A stretch of 64,000 nucleotides of DNA, from NCBI RefSeq assembly GCF_003347665.1, contig NZ_QDGA01000009.1, positions 1-64,000 of the forward strand, written 5' to 3'. This DNA is from Microvirga calopogonii. GTDB taxonomy: Bacteria; Pseudomonadota; Alphaproteobacteria; Rhizobiales; Beijerinckiaceae. The notes beneath the pieces are model-generated. The model saw nothing but the letters and a program-made list of their open reading frames with translations. It had not been told where the DNA came from and made no database searches. The position numbers were made by a program, and so were the translations under genes. Positions within the stretch are counted from its first letter, which is position 1. Every line of letters starts with the position of its first letter. Of this stretch, positions 63,601 through 64,000 are shown piece after piece.

Positions 63601-63908
63601 GTAGCCAACCCAAAAAGACCCCCTCTGAAGCCGCGGCCGAAGCACGTCGTAAAGCTCGTCTAGCTGCGGGTGAGGCTGTGGAGGCCTTAAGGCAAGTATT
63701 TCTTAACCCTGACGCACCAGCTCCTGCGAGAGCGACAGCGGCAACGACCGTGGTGCGCATTGCTGGCCTATTCGAGAAAGATGAGAACGGTGATAGAAAA
63801 CAGCCCCACGAGATGTCAGCGGAGGAACTCCAGACCGCTATTGACCGTCTGAAGCGTGAGGCAAGCGGGGACATCGATGAGGAAGGCGAGAACGGCCTAT
63901 TTGATTGA
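63597..63908 (+). CDS. Small terminase-like protein
   Basis: A 103-residue acidic protein overlapping the preceding stop by ATGA. The central helical stretch (ALRQVFLNPDAPAPARATAA, then TTVVRIAGLF) matches the small-subunit-like phage family (L-R-x-x-x-L-N-x-x-A-P-x-x-A-R-x-x-A-A). The C-terminus is Glu/Asp-rich. If correct it would recognise DNA for packaging. No large terminase follows within the window. Confidence in the function is modest. Confidence 0.6.
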   Translation: MSSQPKKTPSEAAAEARRKARLAAGEAVEALRQVFLNPDAPAPARATAATTVVRIAGLFEKDENGDRKQPHEMSAEELQTAIDRLKREASGDIDEEGENGLFD

Positions 63909-64000
63909 ACCGGCGGCTACCGCTTTCAGTCTCCGCTTTATCCACATCTTGCGGGCGAGCCTGTAGCCTTCCTCATTGATCATACGATGGTACTGCGGCG
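63897..64000 (-). CDS. Partial C-terminus of a leftward gene
   Basis: On the minus strand a frame runs from the window edge to a TAG at 63899-63897, giving 34 residues that end KMWIKRRLKAVAAGSIK. It overlaps the end of the terminase-like gene by 12 bases. No competing plus-strand frame covers the edge. The composition is coding-like and basic. It is too short to identify. Confidence 0.4.
   Translation of the reverse strand, partial: PQYHRMINEEGYRLARKMWIKRRLKAVAAGSIK

Overview
The window reads as about 64 kb of chromosome from a GC-rich alphaproteobacterium of the Hyphomicrobiales (Rhizobiales). It most resembles a Microvirga/Methylobacterium-type genome. This is inferred from the GTTC-N7-GTTC LexA box, a PodJ-like polarity protein, the ligase-associated helicase/phosphoesterase pair, and the many short palindromic repeats typical of these genomes between genes. 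Species-level placement is a guess from gene content.

Layout. 1-0.97 kb: no recognisable gene, but a leftward SOS-type promoter at 373-416 and a repeat cluster. 1-13 kb: TPR-methyltransferase, SDR, ligase-associated helicase (carrying an in-frame palindromic-repeat insertion) and PdeM-type phosphoesterase, nitrilase-family hydrolase, TauE/TIGR02186 pair, and a large PodJ/Sel1 coiled-coil protein. 12.8-18.8 kb: a MerR regulator followed by a fatty-acid beta-oxidation set (acyl-CoA dehydrogenase, thiolase, hydratase/3-hydroxyacyl-CoA dehydrogenase) with a perfect palindrome in front. 19-31 kb: mixed housekeeping genes, including DinB-like, thioesterase, DsbA-like isomerase, racemase, a symporter-type hybrid sensor kinase, LysR/DoxX/VOC, mscL, an aminotransferase, fucU and an AbrB-type membrane protein.

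30.7-38.4 kb: an RpiR regulator divergent from five co-oriented genes (N-formylglutamate-amidohydrolase-like, ethanolamine permease, glutamine-synthetase-like ligase, aldehyde dehydrogenase, iron alcohol dehydrogenase), closed by a strong terminator. Together they can be read as a glutamylation-protected route from ethanolamine to glycine. This is the most interesting system in the chromosomal part.

38.4-56.4 kb: HxlR with an FMN reductase, HAD phosphatase, a potassium channel with a zinc ribbon, a Fbp/Afu-type ABC importer next to an inositol-monophosphatase-family gene, NUDIX, Zn-alcohol dehydrogenase, DUF488, MOSC, an ABC exporter behind a possible leader peptide, free-Met-sulfoxide reductase, a DadA/PuuB-like oxidase, two small membrane or secreted proteins, and a serralysin-type RTX metalloprotease.

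57.3-64 kb: the left end of an integrated element. A 45-nt 3' fragment of tRNA-Thr(GGT) is followed by a tyrosine integrase, small genes including an AlpA-like HTH, a large primase/DUF3987 protein, a long inverted repeat around a polypyrimidine tract (possible origin), and a small-terminase-like gene. The order int-alpA-primase-ori-terS resembles a phage satellite (PICI-like), but the right end lies outside the window.
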